From: an uncultured Bacteroidia bacterium
GTDB lineage: Bacteria; Bacteroidota; Bacteroidia; Bacteroidales; UBA932
Direction of reading: 5' to 3'
NCBI GenBank assembly: GCA_902797895.1
Contig: CADBUS010000104.1
Span: 1-5,622 of the forward strand
Length of the DNA stretch: 5,622 nucleotides
Part shown: positions 5,202 to 5,622 of the stretch, one piece after another
Position numbering within the stretch: position 1 is the first letter of the stretch
Layout of the letters: each line of letters opens with the position of its first letter
Program-made: the position numbers and the translations under genes
Notes under the pieces: generated by a model
The model's database searches: none
What the model saw: only the letters and a program-made list of their open reading frames with translations
Told to the model about the DNA's origin: nothing

Positions 5202-5622
5202 ATGACAACATACCACCGTTTAGGCAATTATATCAGAGAAGTGAATGTCCGTAATCGGGATTTGAAAGTTACGAACTTGTTGGGGCTTAGTATGTCTAAA
5301 CAATTCCGCCCCTCGACTTCAAATGTTGTCGGAGTTGATTTGAGTAAATATAAAGTTGTAGAAAGGAATCAGTTAGTTTATATCGCTGATACTTCACGAC
5401 GTGGTGATAAAATAGCAATAGGTTTACTTGACAAATATGACAATGCAATTGATTCTCAGGCCTATACTGTTTTTGAGCTTATTGACCACGAACAGTTATT
5501 GCCAGAGTATTTAATGATGTGGTTTCAAAGGACTGAATTTGACCGATATGCCGACTTTAAGTCTGATGCAGCTGTTCGTGGAGGTTATGATTGGGATGAA
5601 CTTTGTGATGTCATGCTTCCCA
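5202..5622 (+). CDS. hsdS: Type I restriction-modification specificity subunit HsdS, N-terminal part (3' end outside window)
   Basis: The frame is open from the ATG at 5202 to the window end, giving 140 complete codons. The segment is the first target-recognition domain of an HsdS protein. It starts YHRLGNYIREVNVRNRDLKV, then LLGLSMSKQF, the GVDLSKYKVV segment (residues 43-52), SQAYTVFEL, LLPEYLMMWFQRTEFDRYA, and YDWDELCDVMLP at the cut end, where family members continue into a helical conserved region. HsdS chooses the DNA site for HsdM methylation and HsdR cleavage. Whether a second recognition domain follows, or whether this is a half-length or silent donor hsdS, cannot be seen. It is preceded by the Fic gene (3-bp gap, strong AGGAGG) and probably shares its transcript. 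No hsdM or hsdR lies in the window. The family call is firm. Confidence 0.88.
   Translation, partial: MTTYHRLGNYIREVNVRNRDLKVTNLLGLSMSKQFRPSTSNVVGVDLSKYKVVERNQLVYIADTSRRGDKIAIGLLDKYDNAIDSQAYTVFELIDHEQLLPEYLMMWFQRTEFDRYADFKSDAAVRGGYDWDELCDVMLP

Noticed and set aside
1..5622. tRNA, rRNA, CRISPR array, insertion sequence ends or cobalamin riboswitch inside the window
   Set aside because: No repeat array, transposase, clover-leaf-like segment or B12-box-like leader was seen; almost all bases are in protein-coding genes.

Overview
The window looks like a chromosomal segment of an anaerobic or gut-type Bacteroidota (probably Bacteroidales). Three things point there. The outer-membrane receptor and the fused cobalamin enzymes are typical of that phylum. 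Most starts lack a Shine-Dalgarno sequence. The intergenic regions carry the Bacteroidota -7 promoter element TAnnTTTG. Species cannot be named from the sequence alone.

Bases 1-3259 are the end of a vitamin B12 (corrinoid) operon on the + strand. The C-terminal part of a TonB-dependent outer-membrane receptor (1-556) is followed after 7 bp by a two-domain enzyme, CobJ/CbiH (C17-methyltransferase) fused to CobH/CbiC (precorrin-8X methylmutase) (564-1979). After 2 bp comes the two-domain CobL, i.e. CbiE-CbiT (1982-3259). Together these enzymes carry out ring contraction/C17 methylation, the C5/C15 methylations with decarboxylation, and the final methyl shift to hydrogenobyrinate or its cobalt form. 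CobL makes the substrate of the CobH domain of its neighbour.

Bases 3260-4217 hold a divergent pair: a small cupin protein on the - strand (3271-3723) and an HxlR-family winged-helix regulator on the + strand (3879-4217). The 155-bp space between them holds a perfect 18-bp palindrome made of two facing -7 elements. It looks like one symmetrical promoter serving both genes. Two further short palindromes lie between it and the regulator start and are candidate operators.

Bases 4218-5622 start a different module, with its own TAnnTTTG promoter and an inverted repeat at the expected transcription start. The first gene is a BRO-N-like domain fused to a Fic (AMP-transferase) domain with a complete HPFxxGNGRxxR motif and a C-terminal inhibitory-type helix (4323-5198). 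Three bases later, behind a strong AGGAGG site, comes the 5' part of a type I restriction specificity subunit, hsdS (5202-5622, cut by the window end). Codon use changes here: ATA is 31 of 43 Ile codons in cobL but 5 of 22 in the Fic gene, which suggests an acquired restriction/defence region next to a native B12 operon. The Fic-hsdS pairing, with no hsdM upstream, is the most interesting part of the window.
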